NCBI RefSeq assembly: GCF_037975245.1
Contig: NC_092562.1
Location: 31,498,554-31,562,553 of the forward strand
Source of the DNA: Apostichopus japonicus
Taxonomy: Eukaryota > Echinodermata > Holothuroidea > Aspidochirotida > Stichopodidae
Direction: 5' to 3'
Length of the DNA stretch: 64,000 nt
The position numbers and the translations under genes were made by a program. The notes below the pieces were generated by a model. The model worked only from the letters and a program-made list of their open reading frames with translations, was not told the DNA's origin and did no database searches. Positions 1-12,671 of this stretch are shown piece by piece (positions within the stretch are counted from its first letter, which is position 1; each line of letters opens with the position of its first letter).

Positions 1-455
1 AGTGTTTCTGTTGCAAATGAAACGACTGTTCTATCAAGTTTAAGGTATTATGATTACAAGAAGAACTGGACATCAAAATGTCCTGAAGTTTCTCGTCAGT
101 TCTTCGCTTTTTTTTCATTTTCGCGTTGCGTTTATTTACGTGAGTACACAAGCAATTATTTCCTCTTATCATTTCCTTACAGCCTTGAAGTACTAACGTT
201 CATGTTTCCAGTAAATTTAAATAGTTTGACAGATCATACAATCATATAGATTCCGCGTTGCAACCGTTATTTACCATAGTGCCGAGCCTTGGCGATTCAT
301 CAAGCGGGGAAATGGTGATGATTTACTTTCTTACCTCAACCAACTCTTTATAATTGTGTTGAGCTTCATCTAAATGACTTTCTTGCTGTTTTTGGTATCC
401 TTTTCCCCCCATGATTGCCAATCGCCAGTCTTGGTAATCGCAAATTAGGTTAGCA
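1..455. other. 3' flank / probable 3' UTR of the SLC5-like gene
   Basis: AT-rich sequence downstream (minus strand) of the transporter stop codon. No coding exon is recognised here. It probably holds the 3' UTR and polyadenylation region of the minus-strand gene. Confidence 0.45.
131..136 (-). terminator. candidate polyadenylation signal for the SLC5-like gene
   Basis: TTTATT on the plus strand reads AATAAA on the minus strand, about 320 bases past the minus-strand stop codon. The position is plausible for a polyadenylation signal. The hexamer is common in AT-rich DNA, so this is only a candidate. Confidence 0.35.
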
Positions 456-1706
456 TCAAACATTTTTCGAGATATCTTCCATCTCGGTCGGTACTTCCTG
501 ATACTGGTTTCCAAGACCTTTCTTCGTTCCTTCCTTCTCCTCTCTCGATTTCAAGAAGTATTTTTGAACCATTGGCGTCAGATGAGCTGAGTCACATGCG
601 TCCGCCCCTTTACCGCCGGGTAGATAGCTTACAAGAACACCCACAATAAATGTGATTACTGTACTTATTGTACTGTAATGTAAGTTACTTATAGCAAAAA
701 TAGCTATACGATGAACGTGTAACTCCGCCTCACTCGCGGTTACGTCAGAGAATCCGGTAGTTTCGCTGTAATAATCTGCAGGCGCTAAATCAGTGAATGT
801 TTGATACGTCATTGGCATTTCTGTAATATGTGAAGTATTAAGGCTCTCGCAGCGTTCCACGGAAACAGGAAGGTTAGACTGTGATCGAGATCCAGTCACT
901 CTAGCTCCTATCTCCAGGGAGAGCCCGACTATTACAGCTACAATCAGCCCACTTAGGGCGCTTCGGGCGTCAGCCCTAGGAACAAAGACTCCGAGACATA
1001 TGACGCCAAAACCAGGTCCGCCAAATATACCACCGAGGCTGAGAACGATTTGAATGACGCCACCGAGGAATGAGGTCAGCAGAGCAATGCCAATAGAAAT
1101 GAGCCCCAAGAATGCAGAGATGAACTTCATGAGTCTGGTATAACTAGCCTCAGACATATCCGTCCAGTAGTTCTTTATAATTGTCTCCCCTATCACAGCA
1201 GCCAGTGAATTAATCAGAGACGATACCGAGGACAGAGAGGCGCAGAATGCGCCAGCAATGGCAATACCAGGAAGGCCAGGTATACCATGGAACAGATCCA
1301 TCACTAGAAGAGGGACCAGCTGGTCACGCGATGTGATCCTGCCTGTCGTGAGTGGATCGCAGTAGGCGTACCATGCAAACGCCACCATCCCACAGATGAC
1401 AGCAAGCATTTCTACCACACCCATCCCGATAATTCCTATCCAGGCTACCAGCTTTGCTTCCCTCTCTGTTTTGCAGGAGTTGTACCTCTGTATTACGGCT
1501 TGTTTGGAACCATTGAGCATAGTATAAAAGAAAGTACCTCCTATCATGATAGTCCAGAACGTATATCTAACTGTTGGGTCGAAGTTAAAATCCACCAGTT
1601 GGGTCCTTTGTCCTTCTTTGGCGCGCCTCCATCCTTCAGCAGCGCCACCTATTCTAACGGTTCCACCGATGATAATAAGTAGAAATCCAATCAGCATAAT
1701 TAAAGC
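456..1706 (-). CDS. SLC5-type sodium-coupled monocarboxylate transporter, C-terminal exon
   Basis: Second and last coding exon of a sodium/solute symporter of the SLC5A8/SLC5A12 (SMCT) type, which moves lactate, short-chain fatty acids and similar anions with Na+ across the plasma membrane. It encodes 416 residues. A CTCCACAG acceptor joins it in phase 0 to the exon ending ...WADVFQ. Family landmarks in order are DPTVRYTFWTIMIGGTF, the QRYNSCKTEREAKL loop, a CDP-containing loop, DQLVPLLVMDLF, GLPGIAIAGAFCASLSSVSS (conserved small and Ser residues), SLINSLAAVIGE, then several hydrophobic helices. The last helix (TVITFIVGVLVSYLPGG) is followed by a charged cytosolic tail. Both exons give about 610 residues, the usual SMCT length. 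Family membership is secure; the substrate is inferred. Confidence 0.9.
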   Translation of the reverse strand, partial: ALIMLIGFLLIIIGGTVRIGGAAEGWRRAKEGQRTQLVDFNFDPTVRYTFWTIMIGGTFFYTMLNGSKQAVIQRYNSCKTEREAKLVAWIGIIGMGVVEMLAVICGMVAFAWYAYCDPLTTGRITSRDQLVPLLVMDLFHGIPGLPGIAIAGAFCASLSSVSSLINSLAAVIGETIIKNYWTDMSEASYTRLMKFISAFLGLISIGIALLTSFLGGVIQIVLSLGGIFGGPGFGVICLGVFVPRADARSALSGLIVAVIVGLSLEIGARVTGSRSQSNLPVSVERCESLNTSHITEMPMTYQTFTDLAPADYYSETTGFSDVTASEAELHVHRIAIFAISNLHYSTISTVITFIVGVLVSYLPGGKGADACDSAHLTPMVQKYFLKSREEKEGTKKGLGNQYQEVPTEMEDISKNV

Positions 1707-3602
1707 CTGTGGAGGGGAAAAGGGTCAAACTTGGTTAAGAGATCAAAGGATCGATAATATGATTATTCCAAATGCAATTATTCCACAAATCGTAAACATG
1801 ATAATGGTAAAGAGATCAAATAAACGATCTCATTATGAGAAGTGGACCATGAAAGATAAAGGGAGTAAAGGGAGTTACTGTGGGATAAGAAGCCTTGGTG
1901 AAAAATGCTTAAATTCTGGCACTAGCTATAATTTGTGCGCCAATGTTTTGGAGCTACTTCGGAGACACGAGTAGCCTATGGAGGTAAACTGGTCCAAAGC
2001 CAGAAGAGAAATGTCTTCCCAACAGTTGCCTGCCCAGGACAGAAACAAGCAACAGTACACCCTTGCAGCAGTGTGATGTCATGCTATGGTAAACCATCAG
2101 TGGGGTGGCATGGCTCATTAGTGGTAGGCAGGCGTGATTTTAGCGACAACTGAACTACTGTCAGTCAAAGACAATAACATAGGCAAAGACAAAGGACAAG
2201 CCTGCACCCACCCCACCCCCCCCCCCCCCACTCCCCCACCCCCGCCAATTGACGGAGAAGAGCTCGTTAATAATGATACAACTGGGATTTGGTTATAAGT
2301 TGTGACGTAGTTGTAGCATAGTTTTGCAAACACAAACAAATGAGCTCTTTCAACTTAGTAAACAGACCATTTGCAATGTGACGCTGAGCCCAATCCGCGA
2401 CGTATATCTTTATTGCATTGTTGTAAATCCCTTAAAAGGGTGATATTTTATCAGCCTTTGCAAGCTTGTAGAGTCATGATGCGAAGTTATTAAACCACAA
2501 TCCACATAGATTTTATTCTCATGTACATGTATCAAAATGGTACCTGATCCTTGTTGCTTGCCTAGCTAACAGCATGTACTAATTAAATGACCCACCCTAA
2601 CAAGGGACTGGGGGCTGCACCTGAACAAACCAATTTAGCTACAACATCATATGTTGCGATGTTTCTACCATTGTAAGCAATTCAGTTTACTGAGCAGCAG
2701 TTACATTGCTTGCGTCCTTTTTTCTTTCTTAATTTTCACTTTGGTCACTTTAAAATATGCTCGATATGCCAATAATGAACACTCATTTTCAACCTTCAAC
2801 ACGCATATGTTACAACAAGTTTCATTGAGAGCATTCTTCCTTCAATTGGAAATATGTTCTAATGTTTTCTTGAAATCTGGCATAATTTGGAGGTCCTTCT
2901 CTGCAAAGACAAAGTCTTTCAACTTTGAACATGCTGTGGTCTGGTTCATATGATTCGGCAGAATAACGGCCTTTGATATGTTTCTGTTCACTGGAATAGT
3001 AATGTTGAACCATTCAAGTTCCTGATACTAGTTTTCTAGCGTTCTTACATATCCTCAGATTGATCATGTTATTACATAATGAGTAAAATATTCACTGAAT
3101 ACCAACAAACATAACTTAATGATACAGACAACGTTTACATTTGAATCACTTTGCGTCACGGTAGAAACACCTTCTTTATTGATTGATTATTTCAATACTT
3201 TGTGTTAAGTCATTATTTAACTTACCATATTCAACCAATCTACTAGATAATGGTCAGGTCATTACGAGATTAAACAACTAAAAGAGGCTAAGCGTTTTCG
3301 AAAAGTAAAGATGGTATTTTTATGCATCCTACATTGCAAGTATTTGCTTTATTGTGTGTACCATATATTGCCAAACTATAGAAATCTTGTTACCGTTATT
3401 ATACCACAGGCCCATGCTAATATATTAGTTTAATAATACTCAGTACTTTCAATCCTTCCACAGCGTAGGCTATAATGACGTCAACTACAATCACGTGACA
3501 TTAGTTGTACAGTTGTAATTGTGCAATATACCAATATGCGTGCAGATGTATGTAAGTGTGTGCGTGCAAATGTGATGTATGTATTTGTGTGCGTGCATAT
3601 GT
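1707..3602. other. SLC5-like intron, left non-mobile part
   Basis: Intron sequence of the minus-strand transporter. Apart from a C-rich tract near 2200 it is AT-rich, and no coding exon or RNA gene is recognised. Open frames here (for example 2651-2953 plus) lack family motifs and splice context. Confidence 0.5.
2203..2247 (+). repeat. poly-C / C-rich low-complexity tract
   Basis: Long runs of C broken by CA and CT (G-rich on the minus strand, the sense strand of the host gene). It could form a G-quadruplex or i-motif in the intron transcript. No function is evident. Confidence 0.7.
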
Positions 3603-4639
3603 ATATACAGGGGCGTATCCAGGGGGGGCGCAACAGGCGCGCGCCCCCCCTATTGGCCGTCACCAAAACAAAAAAAAAGTTTAGCAAAAAAAAAAAAAAA
3701 ATTGATGACAACCTTTATGTGAGATGTCGGTGATCGCTCAACCCCCCCCCCCCCTCCCGTATGCTTTATTTTTTGTTTGCCTAAAAAAGGTTCTGGCGAA
3801 GTTCGGCGGCATAATAGTTTTAGAAACATAGATGGTAATTGTGTTTGTATTATACTATAAACACTAAATGACATGCCAGCCATATTAAATTGTGCATTTT
3901 GTGTCCATATTTACTGGAAATGTTGCTTATTATTAAGGTCGAAAAATGGATCACATATGGCCATGGGCGGCGATCCTGGGTGGAGGGGGGATATATCCCC
4001 CCATGAAAATGGGTGGAGGGGATGTAATGCACCATATCCCCCCCCCCCCACCAAATGCCAGGGATAAGAATATTTTCATGCCTACATTTATGCATCTTCG
4101 TTAATGTACGGCTCTTTTTTAGCTTCATTTCTTGCCTACCATAAACGCAGTGCGATCTTTTCAAATAAAGCGTCTTTATAAAGCAAAAATAGTTGACTGT
4201 AGGCTTCATTGGCCCTATAACAACAAAATGTATTATTGCGCCCACGGTATTGATATAGTACATATATGCACCCTCATAGTATTCATATAGGCCCTATAGT
4301 AGGCCTACACACGTACATGTTCCCTCGAACAGCTGAGAATCTCATGTAACCAGGGTAATGCTTAATACACGTTTCACCTGGATGCCCTAGCAATCGGTAC
4401 CTAGGAATGTAACTATGTGTAATTGTGTATTGCATGTGTATAGGCCTATAACAGCCTGCATGAGGCCATTTTCTTCATCGAATAATATAACAGAGCTCTC
4501 GAACATTCTAACGTTGCGCCTGAAACAAGATTGACAGGGGCAATTTTCCCAAAATAACACCCGAAATTAAAAAAAAAAGTATTTTGGATCCTGATTATGA
4601 GATATTTCGGACATGACATCCCTATTTTAAAGTTGGGTA

Positions 4640-4725
4640 CACTGCAAAAACTCCGGTGTTAACATTTTGGATTTAGCTTGTCGGTGTTGAATTCAGTGTT
4701 GATTTGACACCAAAGAGAATGCAAT
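4640..4725. repeat. left subterminal repeat region of the 9.8 kb element
   Basis: Next to the left terminus are GGTGTTAAC, GGTGTTGAATTC and GTGTTGATTTGACACC, the same motif family as at the right end. In plant CACTA elements such motifs bind the TnpA protein; that role here is inference. Confidence 0.6.
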
Positions 4726-7700
4726 CTGACCTTCAACCTCGTTCAGGTAGAAGTTTCAGCCAATCCCTTTCCAAGTTACTCTCCTTAACGCGTAAATACA
4801 TGATGTCATAGAAATCGGGACTCCTAATTGGTCCATAGTAGTGGCAGTAATTATCATATCGATATTGTCGGCGAAGCTGTTACAGCCGAAGTTGCGCAAA
4901 GCAGACGAGGTGCAAACGAAGGGGGCAATATGTTCGTTTATTTTCGAAATGAAGAAAGGAAAGTTGTGGTGTTCAAGGAATTCAGAGATTTGATTGAAAC
5001 AGGTATGCATTCTTTTGGAGATAAGCTGTGTATAGCCTATAGGTTTTAACTTTCTCGTGAAATGATAGGCAATCCACGGAGGCAAGGGAAGGTTGCCTTT
5101 CATAACTTCATCATAGGCAGATGCCTAACGGAAGCCTATTGCGTAACTTAGGCCTAGGCTAATTGTTGCCGAAGGCCCTAAAGCCTCTACAGGCCCAAAG
5201 CCTAGGCCTATAGATCATTTGTAACGTTATAAATCATTGCGTAAGCCTATAGAACTGGCAGTTTAATTACTACTTTCCCTTGAACAGGGCTGTGTATCAC
5301 TATTATATGTATCACTTTTAAATTAAGAGTACTTCTTTCCCTTTTACTAATTCAATGTGAAATGGAGAGTGATAGTTATACCATTAGCCTACTCCATACT
5401 CCATAGACTCGAATATAATGCATGTATGATGTAGCCTAGCCCAGTTCAAAGGGTCGTCGACGACTTGACCTAGCCTATATGTATAGTTTACACCCCAGCT
5501 AGTTTAACTTAATAAGGACGTACCCCTACTGTAAGTTGAGGCCTACAGTTCTATTGGCCACCAACAAAACTAGGCTAAGACTAGAGTAAGGCCCTTAAAT
5601 AGCCTCACACTCATCATCACACTGATTATAATGCAAGCAATATAATTTTGAGGTGGGTTCTCAATCGTTTCGTGCTGCATTAAGCTGCTGTCGAGAGACA
5701 TAATAAATAAGTTGCATTGAATCTCTTGCTGTTGAGCATGTCTAATCATCTCTGTGTTCATGAATAGACTTTTTATTATAAGTAGTTAGTAGGCTTAAAT
5801 GAAATTGTTACACTGGAAAGCCATAGGGCATCAAATTTCATGCCTAGTAGCTTGCATCCCTCAATAATCCACAAGAACATTTGATGCAGATTTAGCCAAC
5901 ACAAAGACCAAATATGTGATAGGCCTTATATGATTTCCAATATTTCCAATTGATGACAGACTGCATATCTTAGATTAAAAGAAACTATGTAAAGCTTGTT
6001 TGTTATGTTGGTTTTGGCCAACTTTTGACTGCGAAAGGAAGCATATGTCTAGCGTACATGCTTAGAAAGGCAAAAAAGTAGATAATTTTGAAGCACTTCA
6101 TTACATATTTACATTGTCAATCTTGATTTCCAAAGTAAAACTTGTACTGCAGGTCTAAGTGATTTCACTGTAGACTTTTTCTGCAAGGCATGTGTAGGGT
6201 GAATGTATTGCAGTCTATATGGTAGTTTTATTACCATTAAATGTTGGCTAATTGCCTTGTTAGGGCAAATTCATAAAAAATCAGCAGTTTTTACCATTTG
6301 AATTACAAATTCAGACAAATGAAGCCCCAACTTTTGGTCACTATGTTTCTGTTTGTATACTATCTTGCAAACATGCAAGAGAAAAATGACTTTGAGCATG
6401 AGTTAGACATGACGCTCTCTGTGCAGGCCAACTTAAGGGAGTAAATTTAATGATACAAGGTCAAGGGCTGTTAAATTTAATGCGTACAGACCTATTTCAG
6501 GGCTTAGTCCTAACAAAATAGACTTAAGTATATATGCATGACTAAATCAAAAGTATGATACTTGCTGGTTTATTCTATTTTCTTTCATATATGATACAGC
6601 AAAGAAGAAATTCAAAATTGCTGAAGATGTGATACTTGTGGATAGAAAAGGATGGAGCAGAGTTTGATGAAGATTCTCTTGTACCTCTCCTTGAAATGGA
6701 GCCAAACACAGCCATCATGGTGTTAAAGAGAGGTGAAAAGTGGGGTTAGTGGCAAATAAGGAGCTACAGACAATGCAAAATACTCTGCTTACATGAATAA
6801 CCAGATGTGTTTCCAATGGGAAAATGAAGGTTAGTGTGGTGGGATCTCTGACAACATTTCCTTAATTAGGAATAAGCCTATACCTTTTGTCACAGAAAAG
6901 ATCCCAGAGGTTCCTCAAAAATGACATTTGTTGTTGTTTTCGCCTCGTTTGGTGGATAACACCTTAGACTGGCTCCTTGATCCCCAGCATTTCAAATTGG
7001 GAATTTTGTTTACTTTCCATACCACATTGAGAGTAGTGTGTAAGCATAGTTTATACAGTGGCAGTCACAATCATATGGTCAAGATAACAAGGGTTGAACG
7101 TTGAATTTTGACTGCAGTTTATCAGCGTTGTACTGTTTTTCCCATAATTTTGGCAATTCCCAAACGCAAAACACAGAAGATTTGAAGAAATGTCTCATGT
7201 AGTGAGGGTATATGCAAGTACAGCAAAACAGATAAGACTTAATTGCAACTAAGGGGTAACAGCTCTGCAGCAGTTTTAATGTCTGGTTCTTATGGCTAGT
7301 TCTGTGAAGTTTTGAAATCAATGTGTTACATTAATTGCCATTTTTTGTGTGGTTGTAGGATTGATTACTGGTTAACCGATTGAAAAATTTGACCGGTTAT
7401 CAGTTCATGGATTGTTAGAAAATGCACATTCCTATTCATTACAAGAAATGTGTTCACCTATCTCTAGCTATGTGCTTAACAGCAGATTTTCTTTTATTTA
7501 GTATCTCCAGCAGCTGCAAGGGTTAAAATAGACAGCAATTCAGATACTGATGTAATTTCTGAGGAAGATGATACTCAAGATTATGCTAATCTTCCCTCCA
7601 CCAGTTCTGCACCTCCCATGAAAAGATTTAGGGAAACAGAAGCAACAACAGATGAGGCAGCTGAGGTAATCACATTAAAACATTTCTTTTAATGTTGAGG

Positions 7701-10700
7701 GCTTTATACCATTCAATGGAAACCTGCAACATGGCAAAACATTTGCTCCAATTAGAAAGTTTTGGTATCCTCCTTAGCATGTAACAATCTTTGTGAAAAT
7801 GTATTGTATTTATTAATAATGCTTGAATCCACTTTGCTCCCAAAGACTTTGGATATAGCATAAAACAACTCAAGAAGCTGCATACATTGGTGTTGGATTT
7901 GGGGTTTGACATCTGGACTGAACAGAAATATTACTTTTGAGATTTTCATATTTGCTATTAATTTGCAAGATTCTGAACAGTCAATAACCTAACAAATTGA
8001 TGTAGCCTTAAGCATTATGGGTTGAGGTGGGTGTCACCAATGTAAAATATGAATGGATTTGGTGGGAAAATAAGTGGGACTGACGTTTTGATGCTGGGAA
8101 GATCTCCTGTAGAAGTCATCTCTGGATTTGGAATGGTCTTTGGGTATCCAATTTAGGATTTCAAAGGACATTAGAAAACAATACTAATATTAAAATAAAA
8201 AGAATGAAGGTCTTTTACTAATTTATGTTACAAAAGCTCTAATTATGAATCTCTAAAGTTCATTACAACTTTCAAGAATCCTTGTATTTTTTTCTACACT
8301 TTATTAAAGCTCATAAGTGCAGTTCTTCAAAAAAAGTGCAAGTGGAGCCACTGTTTTAGCTGAATACAGAGCCCAAAAGTATCTGAACGAAAAGTCCAGG
8401 AGATTGTTGGTAAACATTGTAGTTGCTAACATGATGGAAGTACATGGGTAAGTTTTATTTTTGTAGTTGTAAACATAGAAAATCATGATTGCTGCAATGA
8501 AATGTTTAAAACTTTAACATGTCTATGAACATGGATTAATTGACACATGTAAGTATGTAAGTGCTCCATTGATGAAACATTTAGCTGGTCAACACATGAA
8601 GATAGTTGGGAAATTGGAGAGTGGCAGTAACAATTTCTGACTGCCACAGTTGTGCCAATTTTTAACCAGGCTAATTGGTATGTTCCTGTTACAGAATGAG
8701 TTGTCTGTTGCTTTGTCAGATCTGATCCTGAGCTGGGGATCCATTGTAAACTTAGCCTTAAAGATCTCCTGCATTGGCCCCAAATTAGCACAATAATAGA
8801 AAAAATGTGTTTGCTTTCAAGGACAGTGATGTGACATGATCAGTATTAACCATTGAACACCAGGTATTGCTTTTCATTTTAAATATTCTCCACAGACAAT
8901 ACCATATGCTGAAAGACACATGTTATTGAAATTGTGTACACAAACGTAGTTGGGCTAACCCAGGCAGTTCAATTTCATTATGTTAGAAACTTTCCTAGTT
9001 CATAGCATGTTATATTTGGGAGCTCTGACCAATACAGCAGATAGCTGAGCGCCTTTAAAGACCCCTTTCTCCTCTGTGCAAGTGAATTTCAAGGCCCAGG
9101 TTATTAAATTCAGCATTGGTCCATTGTTGTTTTTAAGAATACACAACATTTGAACTGACCAGTATTGCAGGTTTATGGCAGATTTGTGGTGAGAGAAAAG
9201 GGCCTTTAAGTAATCACTCATTTAGTAAGGCAAACATCTAATACACTAATATCACACTTTATTATGATATAATATACTATTACACCATATTATAATACAC
9301 TTTATTTCCCCCTACATCTACCATCACAGACGGACGCCACCTACGGTCACAAAAAGAAAAAAAGAAAAATGCAGTCGGTATTGTCAACCTGTTTGAAAAC
9401 CTTCAAGACCCATACACACCAACAGGTCATGTAAGTAATTAATTTAAATAAACTGCAGGGGGACCCAAGACCCCCACCAAGGGTTTTTGGATTAAACACT
9501 CGCTGTCATAGGGACATTATTGTAAATTTTGGAACTATACTTCAAAACAGTTGTTCTGCAGTATCATAGTTTAACATTAAATGCAGGGAAAAGGCACACA
9601 TGCATAGGAGGGGAAATGGTTTGTCTAATGCAGGGCCAGTCAAATTTTACATTATAGGTATCATGATCTTTCCAGGACAAGAGGAGAACTTGTTTTTCTC
9701 ACTTAAAATGTTGGGACATGCATGATTTGGAACTGGGCATTGCCATGGAAAACATTTTCATCCCCCCCCTTTGCAATTCTTCCTTTAGATGCCCATGACT
9801 TCAGTAGAAACAGAGGAAGTTGTGGTTAAAGGTCTCTTGTATAAGCGCTGTAGTTTTGCTAGTTCAAACTAAAATTACTGCCACATACTCATAATTTCTG
9901 AGAGTGTTTTTGATGGTAAAGATGTCTTGGAAGCTACTTATGAAAACTCCTAGCAATTTTCAACCTACAGATTAACTTGGGAAATGCTATTAAGAAATCT
10001 CCAACTGGAGAGTGGTACATAAAATGAACCACAGCTAGTACTAAGTACATTTCATTATTATTTTCAGGAAGCTTTTTATGATGAAAGAACCAAAGGAGGA
10101 TTCCTTGCAGCAAGGATAACCAGAATGAAAACATTTCATGGTTCCTTGCTGCTGTTCATTAGTTCCATTCATAGGGAAATTTCTAACAAAGCCCTAATAC
10201 AACAACAGTAATTTATGCTCACAAACTTTTGTTGCCAAAGTAATGCTAAGCCCTGTTATCAATTGCAACACACATCAGTGTGTGAAGACTATCTACCATT
10301 ATCATGTACCAAGTTTGACGAAATTCCGACTAGTAATAGTAGCCAAGTAATTGCAATTTGGAGTATTTCACGTTTGACCCCATGACCTCATTAATATTCA
10401 TGAAATGAGCACCAAAATCAACAGGGTTAATCTACTTACTATGGGCCACCCACTCACCAAGTATGGTAATGATTGGTCATTCCCTTGTTGAGTTATTGTG
10501 CATACAAACTTTTCATAACGAAATAATGCTAGGCCCCCCCCCCCACCTTATAAACATGCATGATATCAATTGCAACACACATCAGTGTGTGGAGACTATC
10601 TACCAATATCATCATACCAAGTTTGACGAAATTCCAATAAATAGTAGCCAAGTTATTGCAACTTGGGAGTTTTTCACGTTTGACCCGTGACCTCATTAAT

Positions 10701-10835
10701 ATTTTTAAACTTTGACCTCGTATAACTTCGCACACAAAGGTCACACGGGGGTCAACCTATTGACATTTATGATCAGAAGGCACCTTTGACATCTGAAAAT
10801 AGCATCAAAACTGTAAAAATCCCCAAAACACGAAA

Positions 10836-10869
10836 AGGTCACCAGAGGTCAAATTGAGGTCAAGGGTCA
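10836..10869 (+). promoter_or_regulatory. AGGTCA half-site cluster 1 (DR4-DR5-DR1)
   Basis: Four nuclear-receptor half-sites in one direction: AGGTCA at 10836, 10846 and 10857, and GGGTCA at 10864, with spacers of 4, 5 and 1 bases. These are the classical spacings for TR/LXR-RXR (DR4), RAR-RXR (DR5) and PPAR/RXR or COUP-TF (DR1). Binding is not shown. Confidence 0.55.
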
Positions 10870-11235
10870 CCCAGATGCGGGTCGACAACTGGATTACATT
10901 GAAGCAACTCCCAACCCTAACGGACAGTTCGTTCTCAAGTTATCACAAAAATACAATTTTTTTTTATCATTAATTGACCTTTGGTGACCTCGGATCACAT
11001 GACCGTTAAGTTTGAAAATATTCCCCTATACCATTTGCAACTTGTCCCAAAATATCAACCGTGTCACACCTTGGAACTGAGAGTTATTGCATTAAATGTC
11101 TGAAAATTAACTTTGACCTCGTATAACTCCGCACACGAAGGTCACAAGGGGTCAACCTATTGACATTTATGATCAGAAGGTACCTTTGACATCTGAAAAT
11201 AGCATCGAAACTGTAAAAATCCCCAAAACATGAAA

Positions 11236-11269
11236 AGGTCACCAGAGGTCAAATTGAGGTCAAGGGTCA
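11236..11269 (+). promoter_or_regulatory. AGGTCA half-site cluster 2 (DR4-DR5-DR1)
   Basis: Exact repeat of the half-site arrangement in the next tandem unit of the same element, 400 bases downstream of cluster 1. Confidence 0.55.
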
Positions 11270-12188
11270 CCCAGATGCGGGTCGACAATTCGATTAAATT
11301 GAAGCAACTCCCAACCCTAACAGACAATTCGTTCTCAAGTTATCGCAAAAATACTAGTTTTATATCATTAATTGACCTTTGGTGACCTTGGATCACATGA
11401 CCGTTAAGTTTGAAAATATTCCCCTATACCATTTGCAACTTGTCCCAAAATATCAACCGTGTCACACCTTGGAACTGGGAATTATTGCACTAAATGTCTG
11501 AAAATTTACTTTGACCTCATATAACTTCACACACAAAGGTCACCTGGGGTAAACCTATTGACATTTTTGATTGGTGAGACGTGAATATAGCATCAAAACT
11601 GTAAAAATTCAAACATTTTTTTCTTTGCCCATTTTCTCACCCAAAATACTAGTTTTTTAACATTAATTGACCTTTGATGACCTCGGATCACATGACCGTT
11701 AAGTTTGAAAATATTCCTCTATACCATTTGCAACTTGTCCCAAAATATCAACCTTGTTACGCCTTGGCCCTGGGAGTTATTGCATTAAATGTCGGAAAAT
11801 TAACTTTGACCTTGTATAACTTTACACACAAAGGTCACACGGGGGTCAACCCATTGACATTTTTGATCGGAAGGTACCTTTGATATCCAAATCTAGCATC
11901 AAAACCAAACATTTTCTTTTTCGCCCGTTTTCTCCCAAACTAAGCACATTTTTTCTAATGTGACCTTTGACCTTTTGACCTTGGTTTCAAATGTAGTTTG
12001 ATCTGCTGATTCCAAAAATCAACACGATAAGTCTGTACAGCCATCCTAACTCCGACCGAAAACTTTGACCCCTTATAAGTTCGCACACAAAGGTCACACG
12101 GGGGTCAACCTATCAATATTTATGATCGGAAGGTACCTTTGACATCTGAAAATAGCATCGAAACTGTGAAAATCCCCAAAACATGAAA

Positions 12189-12222
12189 AGGTCACCAGAG
12201 GTCAAATTGAGGTCAAGGGTCA
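12189..12222 (+). promoter_or_regulatory. AGGTCA half-site cluster 3 (DR4-DR5-DR1)
   Basis: Third copy with half-sites and spacers unchanged. Single TGACCT/TGACCTTTG half-sites are scattered through the rest of the tandem units. Confidence 0.55.
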
Positions 12223-12603
12223 CCCAGATGTGGGTCGACAATTCGATTACACTGAAGCAACTCCCAACCCTAACGGACAATTCGTTCTCAAGTTATCGCA
12301 AAAAAACTAGTTTTTTAACATTAATTGACCTTTGGTGACCTCAGATCACATGACCGTTAAGTTTCAAAATGTTTCCCTAACCAGTTCACAACTTGTCCCA
12401 AAATATCAACCTTGTCGCACATTGGCACTGGGAGTTATTGCAGTTTTAGTATTTTGGATTTTTTGACCATAACTGACCTTTGGTGACCTTTGTGGGCACC
12501 AAAAACAATAGGGTTCATCTACTCACTATGGGCCACCCACCCACCAAGTTTGATCATGATCAGTCAATCCCTTGTTGAGTTATCGTGCATACAAGCTTAA
12601 GCG

Positions 12604-12605
<2 letters not shown>

Positions 12606-12649
<44 letters not shown>

Positions 12650-12671
12650 ATACATACACACACACACACGC
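12606..12671 (+). repeat. (CA)n microsatellite
   Basis: Nearly pure CA dinucleotide run with one CATACATA interruption, just inside the right end of the 10140-12712 element. Confidence 0.95.

Noticed and set aside
3850-4263. 137-residue minus-strand frame, also present at 31105-31422
   Set aside because: Lies inside both copies of a hAT-like MITE; C-runs give Gly/Pro strings and no family motif is present.
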